Of a stretch of 64,000 nucleotides of DNA, positions 27,519-36,201 are shown in pieces. The notes under the pieces are model-generated. The model did no database searches and was not told the DNA's origin. It saw only the letters and a program-made list of their open reading frames with translations. Position 1 is the first letter of the stretch. Each line of letters opens with the position of its first letter. The position numbers were made by a program, and so were the translations under genes. This DNA comes from Streptomyces sp. NBC_01549 (lineage in GTDB: Bacteria > Actinomycetota > Actinomycetes > Streptomycetales > Streptomycetaceae): contig NZ_JAPEPW010000002.1 of NCBI RefSeq assembly GCF_026339955.1, positions 1,798,001-1,862,000 of the forward strand. Direction: 5' to 3'.

Positions 27519-28394
27519 TCAGCCACGAACACCCGCCGCACTCGCCAGCTCAGAGATGTCCGCCAGCATCCGAACCGCGTCCGGCTCCCGCCCCGTGAAC
27601 AGCCGAAACGCGTCCGCGGCCTGGAACACGGCCATGCCCCCACCGTCCAACGTCGCGCACCCCAGCGCCCGGGCCGTACGCAGCAACTCGGTCTCGAGCG
27701 GCCGGTACACCACCTCGGCAACCCACAGACCGGGATGCAGCAGCTCGGCCGGGAAGGGGAGCCCGGGATGGGCCGCCATCCCGGTGGGCGTCGCGTGCAC
27801 CACACCGTCGGCACGACCGAGAAGCTCCCCCAGCGCATCCGGCGTGGCGGCCTGTGCCCGCCCCGCGCCGAAGTGCAGGTTCAGCCCGGCGGCGAGATCC
27901 GCCGCCCGGTCCGGCATCGCGTCCACGACGGTGACGTGCCCCGCGCCCAGCGTCAGTACGGCATGGGCGACGGCCGCCCCCGCCCCGCCCGCGCCCAGCT
28001 GCACGACCCGCTCGAGCGAGACATCGGGCAGCCCGCGCGCGAAGGACGCCGCGAACCCGGTGACATCGGTGTTGTGCCCGATCGCACGGCCGCCCTCGAA
28101 GACGACGGTGTTGACCGCGCCGAGGGCCGCTGCCTGCGGAGCGAGCTCGTCGAGGTGGTCGATGACCAGCTGCTTGCAGGGGTGCGTGATGTTCAGCCCG
28201 TCGAAGCCGAGGTCCCGCGCGGCACGTACGAGGTCGCCCACCGCCTCCGGTCCGACGCCGAGCATGTCGATGTCGATCAGCCGGTACAGATAGCGCAGTC
28301 CCTGCCGGTCGGCCTCCCGCTCGTGCAGCGCGGGGCTGAGCGAGGGGCCGATGCCGGAACCGATGAGGCCGACGAGATAGGTATCCATGGTCAC
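27519..28394 (-). CDS. aroE: Shikimate/quinate dehydrogenase (catabolic AroE type)
   Basis: The 291-aa protein has the substrate motif GIGPSLSPALHE, the active-site stretch NITHPCKQ with the catalytic Lys, GHNTDVTGF, the cofactor glycine motif LGAGGAGAAVAHA and the C-terminal AVFQAADAFRLF. It oxidises shikimate (or quinate) to the 3-dehydro acid here rather than serving biosynthesis, because it sits with quiC1 and a metabolite transporter under a TetR. GTG 28394 has AGGAGG six bases upstream; ATG 28388 is an alternative. NAD versus NADP use cannot be decided. Confidence 0.88.
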   Translation of the reverse strand: MTMDTYLVGLIGSGIGPSLSPALHEREADRQGLRYLYRLIDIDMLGVGPEAVGDLVRAARDLGFDGLNITHPCKQLVIDHLDELAPQAAALGAVNTVVFEGGRAIGHNTDVTGFAASFARGLPDVSLERVVQLGAGGAGAAVAHAVLTLGAGHVTVVDAMPDRAADLAAGLNLHFGAGRAQAATPDALGELLGRADGVVHATPTGMAAHPGLPFPAELLHPGLWVAEVVYRPLETELLRTARALGCATLDGGGMAVFQAADAFRLFTGREPDAVRMLADISELASAAGVRG

Positions 28395-28416
28395 GGCGGA
28401 CCTCCTGAGCGACTTA

Positions 28417-28440
28417 CTAATGTACGAACTAGTACGTTAG
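28417..28440. promoter_or_regulatory. TetR-type operator O1 (aroE-quiC1 side)
   Basis: Nine-bp arms CTAATGTAC and GTACGTTAG (one mismatch) are separated by 6 bp. The site lies 23 bp before the aroE GTG, in the gap shared with tetR. The same 9-6-9 architecture and half-site (CTAAYNWAC) recurs before the transporter at 29349. Confidence 0.7.
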
Positions 28441-28551
28441 CTATATCAGCATCCCGAGCCCACGGGAAGGCCCGCCCAGGAACCCGGGACCACCGCGACA
28501 GACCCTGCTTCTAGAATCGCGGGCACCGACCCCCTCGCCCGAAGGAAGCCG

Positions 28552-29217
28552 ATGACCAGCGTCGAAGAACCTGCCCGGCCCATCGGGCGCACCCGCGACG
28601 CCGCCCGGACCAAGGCCGAGATTCTCGACGTGGCGACCCAGGAGTTCTCGCGCGCCGGCTTCGCCGGTGCCCGCGTCGACGAGATCGCGGCTCGCACCCG
28701 CACCACCAAGCGGATGATCTATTACTACTTCGGCGGCAAGGAGCAGCTGTTCACAGCCGTTCTGGAGCGTGCGTACTCCGAGATCCGGATGGCCGAACAG
28801 GAGCTGGACGTCGAGCACTTGGACCCGGTCGCGGCCATCCGCAGGCTCGCCGAGCTGACCTTCGACCACCACGAGGCCCACCCGGACTTCATCCGGCTGG
28901 TCAGCATCGAGAACATCCACGAGGCGGAGCACATCGCCGCTTCCGAGGAGCTCGGGACGATCGGTTCCCCCGCGCTGGAGGTGATCCGCCGGATCCTGGA
29001 GACCGGCCGGAGGTCGGGGCTGTTCACGGCCGACGTCGACGCCGTGGACCTGCACGCGATGATCAGCTCGTTCTGCTTCTTCCGGGTCTCCAACCGGCAC
29101 ACCTTCGGCGCCCTCTTCGGCCGTGACCTGGTCGCCCCCGACCAGCGCGAGCACTACCGGACCATGCTCGGTGACATGGTCATCGCCTATCTGACGGCGG
29201 ACCGCACGGAGGACTGA
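28552..29217 (+). CDS. TetR-family regulator of the shikimate/quinate genes
   Basis: The 221-aa protein has the TetR DNA-binding domain (ILDVATQEFSRAGFAGARVDEIAARTRTTKRMIYYYFGGKEQLF, residues about 24-68) and an all-helical ligand domain. It is divergent from aroE-quiC1 and followed by the transporter, with matching palindromes in both gaps, so it very likely represses both units. The expected inducer is shikimate, quinate, 3-dehydroshikimate or protocatechuate. Confidence 0.88.
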   Translation: MTSVEEPARPIGRTRDAARTKAEILDVATQEFSRAGFAGARVDEIAARTRTTKRMIYYYFGGKEQLFTAVLERAYSEIRMAEQELDVEHLDPVAAIRRLAELTFDHHEAHPDFIRLVSIENIHEAEHIAASEELGTIGSPALEVIRRILETGRRSGLFTADVDAVDLHAMISSFCFFRVSNRHTFGALFGRDLVAPDQREHYRTMLGDMVIAYLTADRTED

Positions 29218-29303
29218 GAACCGGAGGACCGGGACCGCGCTCCGCGCCCCGCTCCCGGGGCAGGCGTGAGGCACGGCGGGGAAAGCACCTTCAGCGCAAC
29301 CTC

Positions 29304-29332
29304 TTGACACCTGGGAAACGTGGGCGCAACAT
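29304..29332 (+). promoter_or_regulatory. Promoter of the MHS transporter
   Basis: TTGACA at 29304-29309 and CAACAT at 29327-29332 are separated by 17 bp, a good match to an HrdB-type promoter. Operator O2 begins 16 bp after the -10 box, where a repressor would block transcription. The rest of the 303-bp tetR-transporter gap shows no gene. Confidence 0.6.
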
Positions 29333-29348
29333 CCGTAGCCATCCGCTA

Positions 29349-29372
29349 CTAACTATCCAGTGGGTTAATTAG
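29349..29372. promoter_or_regulatory. TetR-type operator O2 (transporter side)
   Basis: Arms CTAACTATC and GTTAATTAG (7 of 9 pairs) are separated by 6 bp, the same spacing as O1. It lies just downstream of the predicted transporter promoter. Confidence 0.6.
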
Positions 29373-29520
29373 CCGGGCGCGTAACGTTGAGCAGACCTAT
29401 CACCGTCAAGCAGACTCGTCGCATCCGGCACGGCCGACCCGTACACCCCAGGGCCCCGGCACCTCTCCCCTCCGCCACTCCGTCACTCCCTCCCCCGGAG
29501 TTCCTTCGAAGGAGCACGCC

Positions 29521-30873
29521 GTGTCCGTCCCCGCCGCCCCGCTCGACGCGCCATCCGGCCAGCCCCGGAAGGCAGCCATGGCCGCCTGGATCGGCAGCGC
29601 CCTGGAGTACTACGACTTCTTCATCTACGGCAGCGCCGCCGCCCTGATCTTCCCGAAGGTCTTCTTCGACGATTCGGACCCGGCCACCGCGACCCTCCTC
29701 TCCCTGGCCACGTTCGGTGTCGCCTACGCGGCCCGCCCGATCGGCGCGCTCTTCCTCGGCCACTTCGGCGACCGGGTCGGCCGCAAGAAGATCATGGTCT
29801 TCACGCTGATGCTGATGGGCCTGTCGACGTTCCTCATCGGCTGTCTGCCCACCCGCGCCCAGGTCGGCGGTATCGCCCCGGTCCTGCTCGTGCTCTGCCG
29901 CGTCCTGCAAGGCATCTCCGCGGCCGGTGAGCAGGCGAGCGCCAACTCCATGACACTGGAGCACGCGCCGCCGAACCGCCGGGGCTTCTTCACCAGTTTC
30001 ACCCTCAGTGGCACCCAGGGCGGCCAGCTCCTGGCGACCCTGGTGTTCCTGCCGATCGCCGCGCTGCCCGAGGACCAGCTGCTCTCCTGGGGCTGGCGCG
30101 TACCGTTCTGGGCGAGCGTCGCGGTCACCGCGGTCGGCTACGTCATCCGCCGCACCCTGCAGGAGACCCCGGCCTTCACCCAGCAGGCCGCGAGTGAGGG
30201 CGTCCCCAAGCTGCCCCTCGTCGTGCTCCTGCGCGAGCACTGGGCGGACGTCCTGAGGGTCGTCGCGGGCGCCCTGATCGCCTCGGTCAGCACGATCTTC
30301 ACGGTGTGGGCGCTGGCCTACGGGACGAGCGACTCGGTCGGGCTGTCGCGCACGCAGATGCTGTGGGTGGGCGCGCTCGCCAACGTCGTCGCCCTCGGCG
30401 CGATCCCCGCCTGGGCCACGCTCTCCGACCGCATCGGCCGCCGTCCGGTCTTTCTGATCGGCGCCACGGGCAGCGCCGTGCTGATGTTCGCCTACCTGTG
30501 GGCCATCTCCACCGGCTCGTACCCCCTCGTCCTCCTCTTCGGCATCCTCGCCTTCGGCGTCGTGTACAGCGCGGCGAACGGTGTCTGGCCGTCCTTCTAC
30601 GGCGAGATGTTCTCCACCCGCGTCCGGCTCTCCGGTATGGCGATCGGCACGCAGATCGGCTTCGCCGTCGCCGGGTTCGCGGTCACCTTCGCCGCGCAGA
30701 TCGCGGGTCCGGGCGGCAACGACTGGTCGTCCGTGGCGCTGTTCACCGCGGCCCTGTGCATCCCGCCGGTGCTCGCCGCGCTCACCGCCCGGGAGACGCA
30801 CAAGGTGCCGACGGAGGATCTGGGCGAGCGGGTGCCCCAGGACGCCGCGAGGCGCGAGGCCGTGACCGCCTGA
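29521..30873 (+). CDS. MHS-family metabolite:H+ symporter (shikimate-transporter-like)
   Basis: The 450-aa MFS protein with about 12 membrane segments has the MHS signatures AAWIGSALEYYDFFIYGSAAAL at the N-terminus, GALFLGHFGDRVGRKK in loop 2-3, and LSDRIGRRPV in the second half. MHS members move alpha-ketoglutarate, shikimate, proline or similar acids with protons. Next to aroE, quiC1 and a TetR with shared operators, uptake of shikimate or quinate is the best guess. GTG 29521 follows AAGGAG. A strong terminator follows. Confidence 0.87.
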   Translation: MSVPAAPLDAPSGQPRKAAMAAWIGSALEYYDFFIYGSAAALIFPKVFFDDSDPATATLLSLATFGVAYAARPIGALFLGHFGDRVGRKKIMVFTLMLMGLSTFLIGCLPTRAQVGGIAPVLLVLCRVLQGISAAGEQASANSMTLEHAPPNRRGFFTSFTLSGTQGGQLLATLVFLPIAALPEDQLLSWGWRVPFWASVAVTAVGYVIRRTLQETPAFTQQAASEGVPKLPLVVLLREHWADVLRVVAGALIASVSTIFTVWALAYGTSDSVGLSRTQMLWVGALANVVALGAIPAWATLSDRIGRRPVFLIGATGSAVLMFAYLWAISTGSYPLVLLFGILAFGVVYSAANGVWPSFYGEMFSTRVRLSGMAIGTQIGFAVAGFAVTFAAQIAGPGGNDWSSVALFTAALCIPPVLAALTARETHKVPTEDLGERVPQDAARREAVTA

Positions 30874-30904
30874 CCGCTGACCGCGCTCCTCACTCCGGTC
30901 ACTC

Positions 30905-30937
30905 AAGTCCCCGGCAGCCCCAGGCTGTCGGGGACTT
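30905..30937. terminator. Terminator after the MHS transporter
   Basis: AAGTCCCCG-G-CAGCC pairs with GGCTG-T-CGGGGACTT around a CCA loop: 14 paired bases with one mismatch, 32 bp after the stop. Confidence 0.8.
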
Positions 30938-31109
30938 GGCGGTTCTCGGGCCGGCGCGGTCGGCACACGGTTGACAGCTGACGCTTTCGGCAAGAAGATC
31001 AGCCGGAACAAGCGGAAAGAAACTGCGCGATTACACAGAGCCACTCCGCGCACCCCGGCCGGGTTCAGGGGCGGCCGGTGTGCGCGGAGATCCTGTCGCT
31101 CGAGCGGGC

Positions 31110-31550
31110 TCAGCGCTCGCGAGGGATGCCGTACGCGCGCTCCACATGGAGCCGTAGGACGAGCCGGCCGTCGCGGACCATCGCGGCCCGGAAGTCGTCC
31201 CAGTCGGGGTGCTCGCCCAGGACGTCCCGGTAGAGCCGGACGAGCTCCTCGACGGTCTCGTCATGGGGGTCCTGGGCGACGGGGGTCAGTTCGGCGGTGC
31301 CCTCGGCGACCGTGTACGCCCAGCGGTCCTCGGCCGTCACATGGTAGGAGGCCCGCGGGTCCCGGCGCAGATTGCGGGTCTTGGCCCGGTCGTCCGTGAT
31401 CGAGACCCGGACGATCCGCTCGTCGGGATCGTAGGCGTGGTTCACGTTGGACAGCTGGGGCCGGCCGTCCTTCTTGAGGGTGACCAGCACCCCGCCGTCG
31501 TACTCGGAGAGCAGCTTGAGGAGTGCGTCCTGCGTCGCGTCCTGGGTCAT
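31110..31550 (-). CDS. PPOX-class F420-dependent oxidoreductase
   Basis: The 146-aa split-barrel protein contains VLVTLKKDGRPQLSNV, RAKTRNLRRDPRASYHV and YRDVLGEHPDWDDFRAAMVRDGRLVLRL, typical of small F420- or flavin-binding enzymes of the PPOX class in Streptomyces. Substrates are largely unknown. ATG 31550 gives the usual N-terminus; a GTG at 31574 is an alternative. It is divergent from a TetR gene and shares the operator region with it, so it may be its target. Confidence 0.83.
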   Translation of the reverse strand: MTQDATQDALLKLLSEYDGGVLVTLKKDGRPQLSNVNHAYDPDERIVRVSITDDRAKTRNLRRDPRASYHVTAEDRWAYTVAEGTAELTPVAQDPHDETVEELVRLYRDVLGEHPDWDDFRAAMVRDGRLVLRLHVERAYGIPRER

Positions 31551-31590
31551 GTATCGCTCAACCCCGGGGGACACATGACCATTCCCGTCA

Positions 31591-31607
31591 CGTAGACAGT
31601 GTCTACG
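31591..31607. promoter_or_regulatory. TetR operator, copy 1
   Basis: CGTAGACAGTGTCTACG is a perfect 8-1-8 palindrome in the divergent gap between the PPOX gene and tetR. A related copy lies one short spacing downstream. Confidence 0.65.
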
Positions 31608-31614
31608 CAGACTG

Positions 31615-31629
31615 GTAGACAGCGTCTAT
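31615..31629. promoter_or_regulatory. TetR operator, copy 2, overlapping the tetR start codon
   Basis: GTAGACAGCGTCTAT repeats the operator with mismatches, about 23 bp (two helical turns) from copy 1 centre to centre. Its right arm runs into the tetR ATG at 31628, implying tight autoregulation and a short or absent leader. Confidence 0.55.
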
Positions 31630-32206
31630 GAGTGAAAGCGAAACCGGGCTGCGAGCCCGGTTGATCGAGGTGGGCGTGGACCTGGTGACCACGCAGGGCG
31701 CGCAGGTTCTGACCCTGCGGGAGATCGCCCGTCGCGCGGGCGTCTCCCACGGCGCCCCGCGCCGCTACTTCTCGACCCACCTGGAGCTGCTGTCCGCCAT
31801 CGCGCACCGGGGCTTCGCCGACCTGGGGGCCCGGGCGGCGGCGGCACTGGGCGACGGCGGGGCGAGTCCCCGCGCCCAGCTCACGACCCTGGGGAGGGTC
31901 TACCTCGACTTCGCCTTCACCCAGCCCGGAATGTACGAGCTGATGTTCCGTCATGATCTGCTGGAGAGTGGGCGACTGGGACTGCGGGAGACAAGTCTTC
32001 CGCTGTTCGGCCTCCTCGTGGACCTGGTCGGCCGGGCGCGCCCGGAGGCCGACGCCACCCTCGTTGCGAGCGCCCTGTGGGCGAACCTGCACGGGATCGC
32101 CCAGCTGTGGGGCTGGGGCAGCCTCCAACTCGCCACGGGAGCCATCGACTTCGTACCCCTGTTGAACACCGCGCTGGACGCGCACCTCGGGCCGGAGGAA
32201 CGGTGA
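31628..32206 (+). CDS. TetR-family transcriptional regulator
   Basis: The 192-aa protein has an N-terminal HTH (LIEVGVDLVTTQGAQVLTLREIARRAGVSHGAPRRYFSTHLELLSAIA) and a TetR_C-type helical domain with GMYELMFRHDLL. The start codon overlaps an operator copy. It likely represses itself, the PPOX gene, and formerly the MFS exporter whose remnant follows directly. Confidence 0.88.
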   Translation: MSESETGLRARLIEVGVDLVTTQGAQVLTLREIARRAGVSHGAPRRYFSTHLELLSAIAHRGFADLGARAAAALGDGGASPRAQLTTLGRVYLDFAFTQPGMYELMFRHDLLESGRLGLRETSLPLFGLLVDLVGRARPEADATLVASALWANLHGIAQLWGWGSLQLATGAIDFVPLLNTALDAHLGPEER

Positions 32207-32961
32207 ACCCGTCGGTACGTCGCCGTCTCACGCTGACCAACAGCGTCGTCGGAGCCGCGATGACGCTGCTCCTCCTCGGTGTCCTGCTGCTGTCCCGGCT
32301 CGACCGGTCCTCGACGGACCTGGCCATCGGCGCCGGTTTCCTGCTCCTGGGCGCGGGGTTCGTCGCGGTGATGGTGAGCGCGACGGCCGTCGTGGTGCGC
32401 TGCGCGTCCGCCGGGTCGGCCGGGGTGGCGGGCGGCCTCCAGCGGACGGCGATGAACATCGGACCGACGGTGGGGGTGGCCGTCGCGACCACGCTGGTCG
32501 GCCTGGCCGGCGACGACATGGGCCCCGCGCTGACCGTCCTCGCGGCTGTCACGGCGATCGGCGCGCTGTCGGCACTACGGCTCCCGGGTCGCGGCGATGC
32601 CCTGGGCACCGAGCCCCGACCGCCGGTCCCCCACCCACCGACGCCCCCTGTGAAGTCCGTACGAGACGATGAGGGTGAGCGGGACGATGAGGGCGAGCGA
32701 GTCCGAGAGCCGCAGTCCGGAGGAGAGCCATGGGACATCTGCGACAAGAGATCGAGCCGAGCGAGGCCGGTCTTGATCCGAAGGCGCTGGCCCGCCTGGA
32801 CCAGCACTTCTCCCACCTGGTCGACGACCTCCGGCTGCCCGGCTACCTCGTGTCCGTGTCCCGGCACGGCAAGGTCGCGCACCTCACCACGTACGGCCAC
32901 CGCGACCGCGAGGCCCGGCTCCCCGTCGAGACCGACACCTTGTGGCGGATCTACTCGATGA
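32203..32961 (+). pseudogene. Truncated MFS (DHA2/EmrB-type) transporter
   Basis: A GTG at 32203 after GGAGG, overlapping tetR by 4 bp, opens a frame with only about four hydrophobic segments. They resemble the C-terminal part of a 14-TM drug exporter (LLSRLDRSS, GAGFVAVMVSATAVVV, AGVAGGLQRTAMNIGPTVGVAVATTL). The N-terminal two thirds are missing after the first roughly 12 codons, implying an internal deletion. The frame then runs into Arg/Ser-rich shadow coding across the start of the next gene, so the native stop is lost too. Confidence 0.7.
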
Positions 32962-33956
32962 CGAAGCCGGTCACCTCGGTCGCCGCGCTGATGCTCCTGG
33001 AGGAGGGACGCTTCCGGCTCGACGACCCCGTCGCCCGCTTCCTTCCCGCCTTCGCCGATCCCCAGGTGTACGTCAGCGGGTCCGGCGCCGAGATGAAGAC
33101 CCGCCCGGCCGAGCAACGCCTCCTGATCCGGCACCTGTTGACCCACACCTCGGGTCTGACCTTCGGCTTCTACCACTCCCACCCCGTCGACGCGCTCTAC
33201 CGCGACGCAGGTCTGGAGTCTTCGGTGGCGCCGGGCACGGACCTGGCCGGGACCTGCGACGTGTACGCCGGACTGCCCCTGCAGTTCGAGCCGGGCACCG
33301 AGTGGAACTACTCGGTCTCCACCAATGTGCTCGGCCGCCTGATCGAAGTGGTGTCGGGACAGGACCTCGACGTGTTCCTCGCCGAGCGAATCTTCGGGCC
33401 GCTGGGGATGACGGACGCCGGGTTCTGTGTCACCGACGAGCAGGCCGGGCGGCTCGCCGAGCTCTACGGGGAGGACGCCGAGGGTCGGATCACCCCGATC
33501 GCCGGGCTCCCGCTGCATGGCCGCCCCCGCTTCCTCTCCGGGAGCGGCGGCATGGTGGCCTCCGCGCACGACTACCACCGCTTCATGGAGATGCTCCGCC
33601 GCCGCGGCGAACTCGACGGCGCCCGGCTGCTGAAGCCCGAGACCGTGGACACCATGGCCGCCAACCACCTCCCGGGCGGTGCCGACCGCCGCACCTTCGG
33701 CAGCGCGCTGCACCGGGAACCCGGCAACGCGGGGCTCGGCTTCGGGCTCGGGGTCTCCGTCGTGGTGGACCCCGAGATCACCCGGTCGCCGTCCAGTGAG
33801 GGCGCGTTCGGCTGGAGCGGGGTGGCCAGTACGACCTTCTGGGTCGACCCGCGCCATGACCTGACCGTGCAGTTCTACACCCAGGTCCGCCCGACGTCGT
33901 CCCACTCGATCTATCCCGAGCTCAAGCGGCTCGTGCACGAGGCGGTGCTCGACTGA
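32730..33956 (+). CDS. Serine hydrolase of the class C beta-lactamase / EstB family
   Basis: The 408-aa protein has the SxxK nucleophile motif SMTK at residues 76-79, the Tyr motif WNYSVSTNVLGRLIE, RHLLTHTSGLTFGF, and FGWSGVASTTFWVDP near the C-terminus in place of the KTG box. There is no signal peptide, so a cytosolic esterase or D-aminopeptidase role is more likely than antibiotic hydrolysis. It starts inside the degenerate end of the MFS remnant. Confidence 0.85.
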   Translation: MGHLRQEIEPSEAGLDPKALARLDQHFSHLVDDLRLPGYLVSVSRHGKVAHLTTYGHRDREARLPVETDTLWRIYSMTKPVTSVAALMLLEEGRFRLDDPVARFLPAFADPQVYVSGSGAEMKTRPAEQRLLIRHLLTHTSGLTFGFYHSHPVDALYRDAGLESSVAPGTDLAGTCDVYAGLPLQFEPGTEWNYSVSTNVLGRLIEVVSGQDLDVFLAERIFGPLGMTDAGFCVTDEQAGRLAELYGEDAEGRITPIAGLPLHGRPRFLSGSGGMVASAHDYHRFMEMLRRRGELDGARLLKPETVDTMAANHLPGGADRRTFGSALHREPGNAGLGFGLGVSVVVDPEITRSPSSEGAFGWSGVASTTFWVDPRHDLTVQFYTQVRPTSSHSIYPELKRLVHEAVLD

Positions 33957-33962
33957 GCCCGG

Positions 33963-35114
33963 CTACCCCGCCCGCAGGCTGAAAGGCACTCCCTCCCGGG
34001 CGAGTTCGGCCAGCCACGCCTCGGAGCGCTCCGCCGTCTCCGCGGCGCGCCCGAGGCCGGGCGGGAGCGAACCGTCCAGGATGTGCCGGACGCCGAGGGC
34101 GAGCGTGCGGGAGACACAGCGGGCCATGGCGCTCTCCTGGGCGGTGCCCACGAGGTCGAGGAGGTAACGGCCCGACCAGGTCGCGCCGGACCCGCCGCGC
34201 ACATCCAGCGAGACGGCGAGAACGACCCGGTCACGGTCCGCGTCGGTGGTTGGATACGTCTTCGCCAGCTCCTGGGCGAGGGCGGCGATCCGGCGGTCGT
34301 CGCCCGCCTTCAGCTCTTCGAAGACGGCGTCCCAGGCCCGCAGCCAGCCGTCGAGGCGCAGGGTGCCGCGTACGAAGGTCTCGGGCTTCCAGGTGCCGGG
34401 AAGCCCGTACTGCTCGATGAAGGGCACGCTGTCGCGGTTGGGGTAGACCTCGAAGGCCTCGCCGTCGATGACGTGGGGGCGGGTGGCCTCCCAGGGGCGG
34501 TCGGCGGTGGTCTCGGCGCCGTCCTCGACGTAACGGGCGGGCGAGCGGAGGGCGTTGAGCACGCCCGCGGGTGCCCAGCTGAAGCGGTACCTGAAGTCGT
34601 TGGGCACGGCGGGGATGCCGCCGCAGTACGAGGTGAGGCGGTACGAGGCGGCCGACCCGGCGCCGATCGCGGCCTCGGCCCTGCCGATCAGACTGTGCGC
34701 GAAGAGGTGGTCGATGCCCGGGTCGAGCCCGCACTCGGTCAGCACCACCACTCCCGCCGCCTCGGCCGCGGGCACCTGGTCGAGGACCGCGTCCGACACA
34801 TAGCTGGAGCAGGCGAAGTGGGCGCCGCGCTCGACACAGACGGCGAGCAGCGGGGCGTGTTCGGGTGCGGGCAACATGGAGACGACGACGTCTCCGGGGG
34901 CGAGCTCGGCGGCGAGGGCCTCCCGTGTGTACGCACGGGGCTCGGCCCGCCCGGTCAGGCCCAGCGCCTCAAGGCTGCGCGCGGCACGCTCCTCGGTGCG
35001 GTGCCACAGGCGTACGCGGTCGACGGCGTCGCAGGTCGCGGCGAGACCGCTGCCGGTGGACAGGCCCGCGCCGATCCAGTGGACGGTGCCGCTCACGGCC
35101 GTCACCTCAGGCAT
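33963..35114 (-). CDS. Saccharopine reductase/dehydrogenase family protein
   Basis: The 383-aa protein has an N-terminal NAD(P) fold (HWIGAGLSTGSGLAATC; GDVVVSMLPAPEH) and a saccharopine-reductase C-domain (ECGLDPGIDHLFAHSLI, SYCGGIPAV, FRYRFSWAPAGVLNALRSPARY). Start ATG 35114 lies within the last codons of the LYS1-like gene, with GGGGAG upstream. This family oxidises saccharopine to glutamate and aminoadipate semialdehyde, or the reverse. Paired with the LYS1-type enzyme it suggests a two-step lysine route, here probably catabolic. Confidence 0.85.
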   Translation of the reverse strand: MPEVTAVSGTVHWIGAGLSTGSGLAATCDAVDRVRLWHRTEERAARSLEALGLTGRAEPRAYTREALAAELAPGDVVVSMLPAPEHAPLLAVCVERGAHFACSSYVSDAVLDQVPAAEAAGVVVLTECGLDPGIDHLFAHSLIGRAEAAIGAGSAASYRLTSYCGGIPAVPNDFRYRFSWAPAGVLNALRSPARYVEDGAETTADRPWEATRPHVIDGEAFEVYPNRDSVPFIEQYGLPGTWKPETFVRGTLRLDGWLRAWDAVFEELKAGDDRRIAALAQELAKTYPTTDADRDRVVLAVSLDVRGGSGATWSGRYLLDLVGTAQESAMARCVSRTLALGVRHILDGSLPPGLGRAAETAERSEAWLAELAREGVPFSLRAG

Positions 35115-36201
35115 CACGCGACTCCCCTTCCTCTGCTTTCTCGGCTTCCTCTACTACTTCCCCGGCTTCCTCGGCTTCGAGGGCGTGGCACGCCTCGTGG
35201 AAGCGGTCCAGGCAGCGCCCCCACGGTCCGCCGACCTCGAACTCCAGCAGCTGGGGCACCAGCGCCGCCGAGAAGTCGACGCTCGCCTCCCGCGGCAGCA
35301 GCGACGGCAGATTGTCGATGGCGATCAGGTCCAGGGCGGGCCGCTCGCGGATGCGGCGGGCGGGGTGCGTCCAGTCCGTCGTGGTGTCGTAGATCGGCAG
35401 CACGTTCAGAGGGGAGCCGACGTCGCAGGTGACGTCGCACAAGGTGCGCAGCCGGCGGCCGGGCTCGTCGAGGTCCTGGTCCGTGAGGAAGGGCGGGATC
35501 GGCCGGGTGGTGAGCACGGTGTTGATCATCAACTCGTGTGCCAGCAGCGCCGGTCGGTCCAGCTCACGGGTCTCGGCGAGGTCCCAGCAGGTGGGCTCGA
35601 CCCCGGCCACCCCCAGCGCCACGCGGGCACCCCGGCCACTGCGGCCGAGTGCGCCGATGACGAGGGCTCGCAGCTCCCCCTTCTCTGACGCGAGTTCGGC
35701 GTCCAACTCCTCTTTCGACGTGGGCCGCAACGGGGCCTTGAGGCTGCCCCGATGGTGCAGCACCGCCAGGGTCGCGCCCAGGTATCCGGCCCAGTAGCCG
35801 AACGCGGCGAGCCTGCGCCCGTCCTCGTCCACCAGGTACTCGAGGTCGAGCAGGGCCCCGCCCCCGGCGAGGAACCTGCGGAGCAGGGCGGCGGCCCCCG
35901 GCTGCCGCTTGTAGGCATGCCCGAAGAAGACATGGCGGTGTGTCAGTTTGGCTGGCGCGTCCGGGAGTTCCTTCAGTCCTACGACGACCGCGTCCGGCGG
36001 CGCCGACACCCAGGAGCCGGCCTTCGCGACCCGGCACCCGGCCTCCTCGTACGCCTCGATCGGGAAGACCCGCTGCGGCGACTCCTCGACCGTGAGCGTC
36101 ACACCGCTCTCGACGAGCCGTCGGGCGTCCGCGGGCACGATCGGGGTGCGCCGTTCGGTCGTACGGGTCTCGTGGCGCAGCCACAAGTGGAGTTCGGTCA
36201 T
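35107..36201 (-). CDS. Saccharopine dehydrogenase (NAD+, L-lysine-forming type)
   Basis: The 364-aa protein has the fungal LYS1-like start LWLRHETRTTERRTPIVPADARRLV, the FFGHAYKRQPGAAALLRRF region, LVIGALGRSGRGARVAL (NAD motif), and DVTCDVGSPLNVLPIYDTTTDWTHP. The enzyme interconverts lysine plus 2-oxoglutarate and saccharopine. It has a Glu-rich tail of about 20 residues. It overlaps the flanking genes by a few bases, so the four genes form one operon. Confidence 0.87.
   Translation of the reverse strand: MTELHLWLRHETRTTERRTPIVPADARRLVESGVTLTVEESPQRVFPIEAYEEAGCRVAKAGSWVSAPPDAVVVGLKELPDAPAKLTHRHVFFGHAYKRQPGAAALLRRFLAGGGALLDLEYLVDEDGRRLAAFGYWAGYLGATLAVLHHRGSLKAPLRPTSKEELDAELASEKGELRALVIGALGRSGRGARVALGVAGVEPTCWDLAETRELDRPALLAHELMINTVLTTRPIPPFLTDQDLDEPGRRLRTLCDVTCDVGSPLNVLPIYDTTTDWTHPARRIRERPALDLIAIDNLPSLLPREASVDFSAALVPQLLEFEVGGPWGRCLDRFHEACHALEAEEAGEVVEEAEKAEEGESRDA

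Noticed and set aside
29365..31053. A 562-codon minus-strand frame opposite the MHS transporter
   Set aside because: Shadow of the transporter; Asp/Arg/Glu-rich without domains, and it crosses a strong terminator and promoter.
32730..33956. Considered as an antibiotic-inactivating beta-lactamase
   Set aside because: It has SxxK but no signal peptide and lacks a clear KTG motif, so an esterase or peptidase role is more likely.
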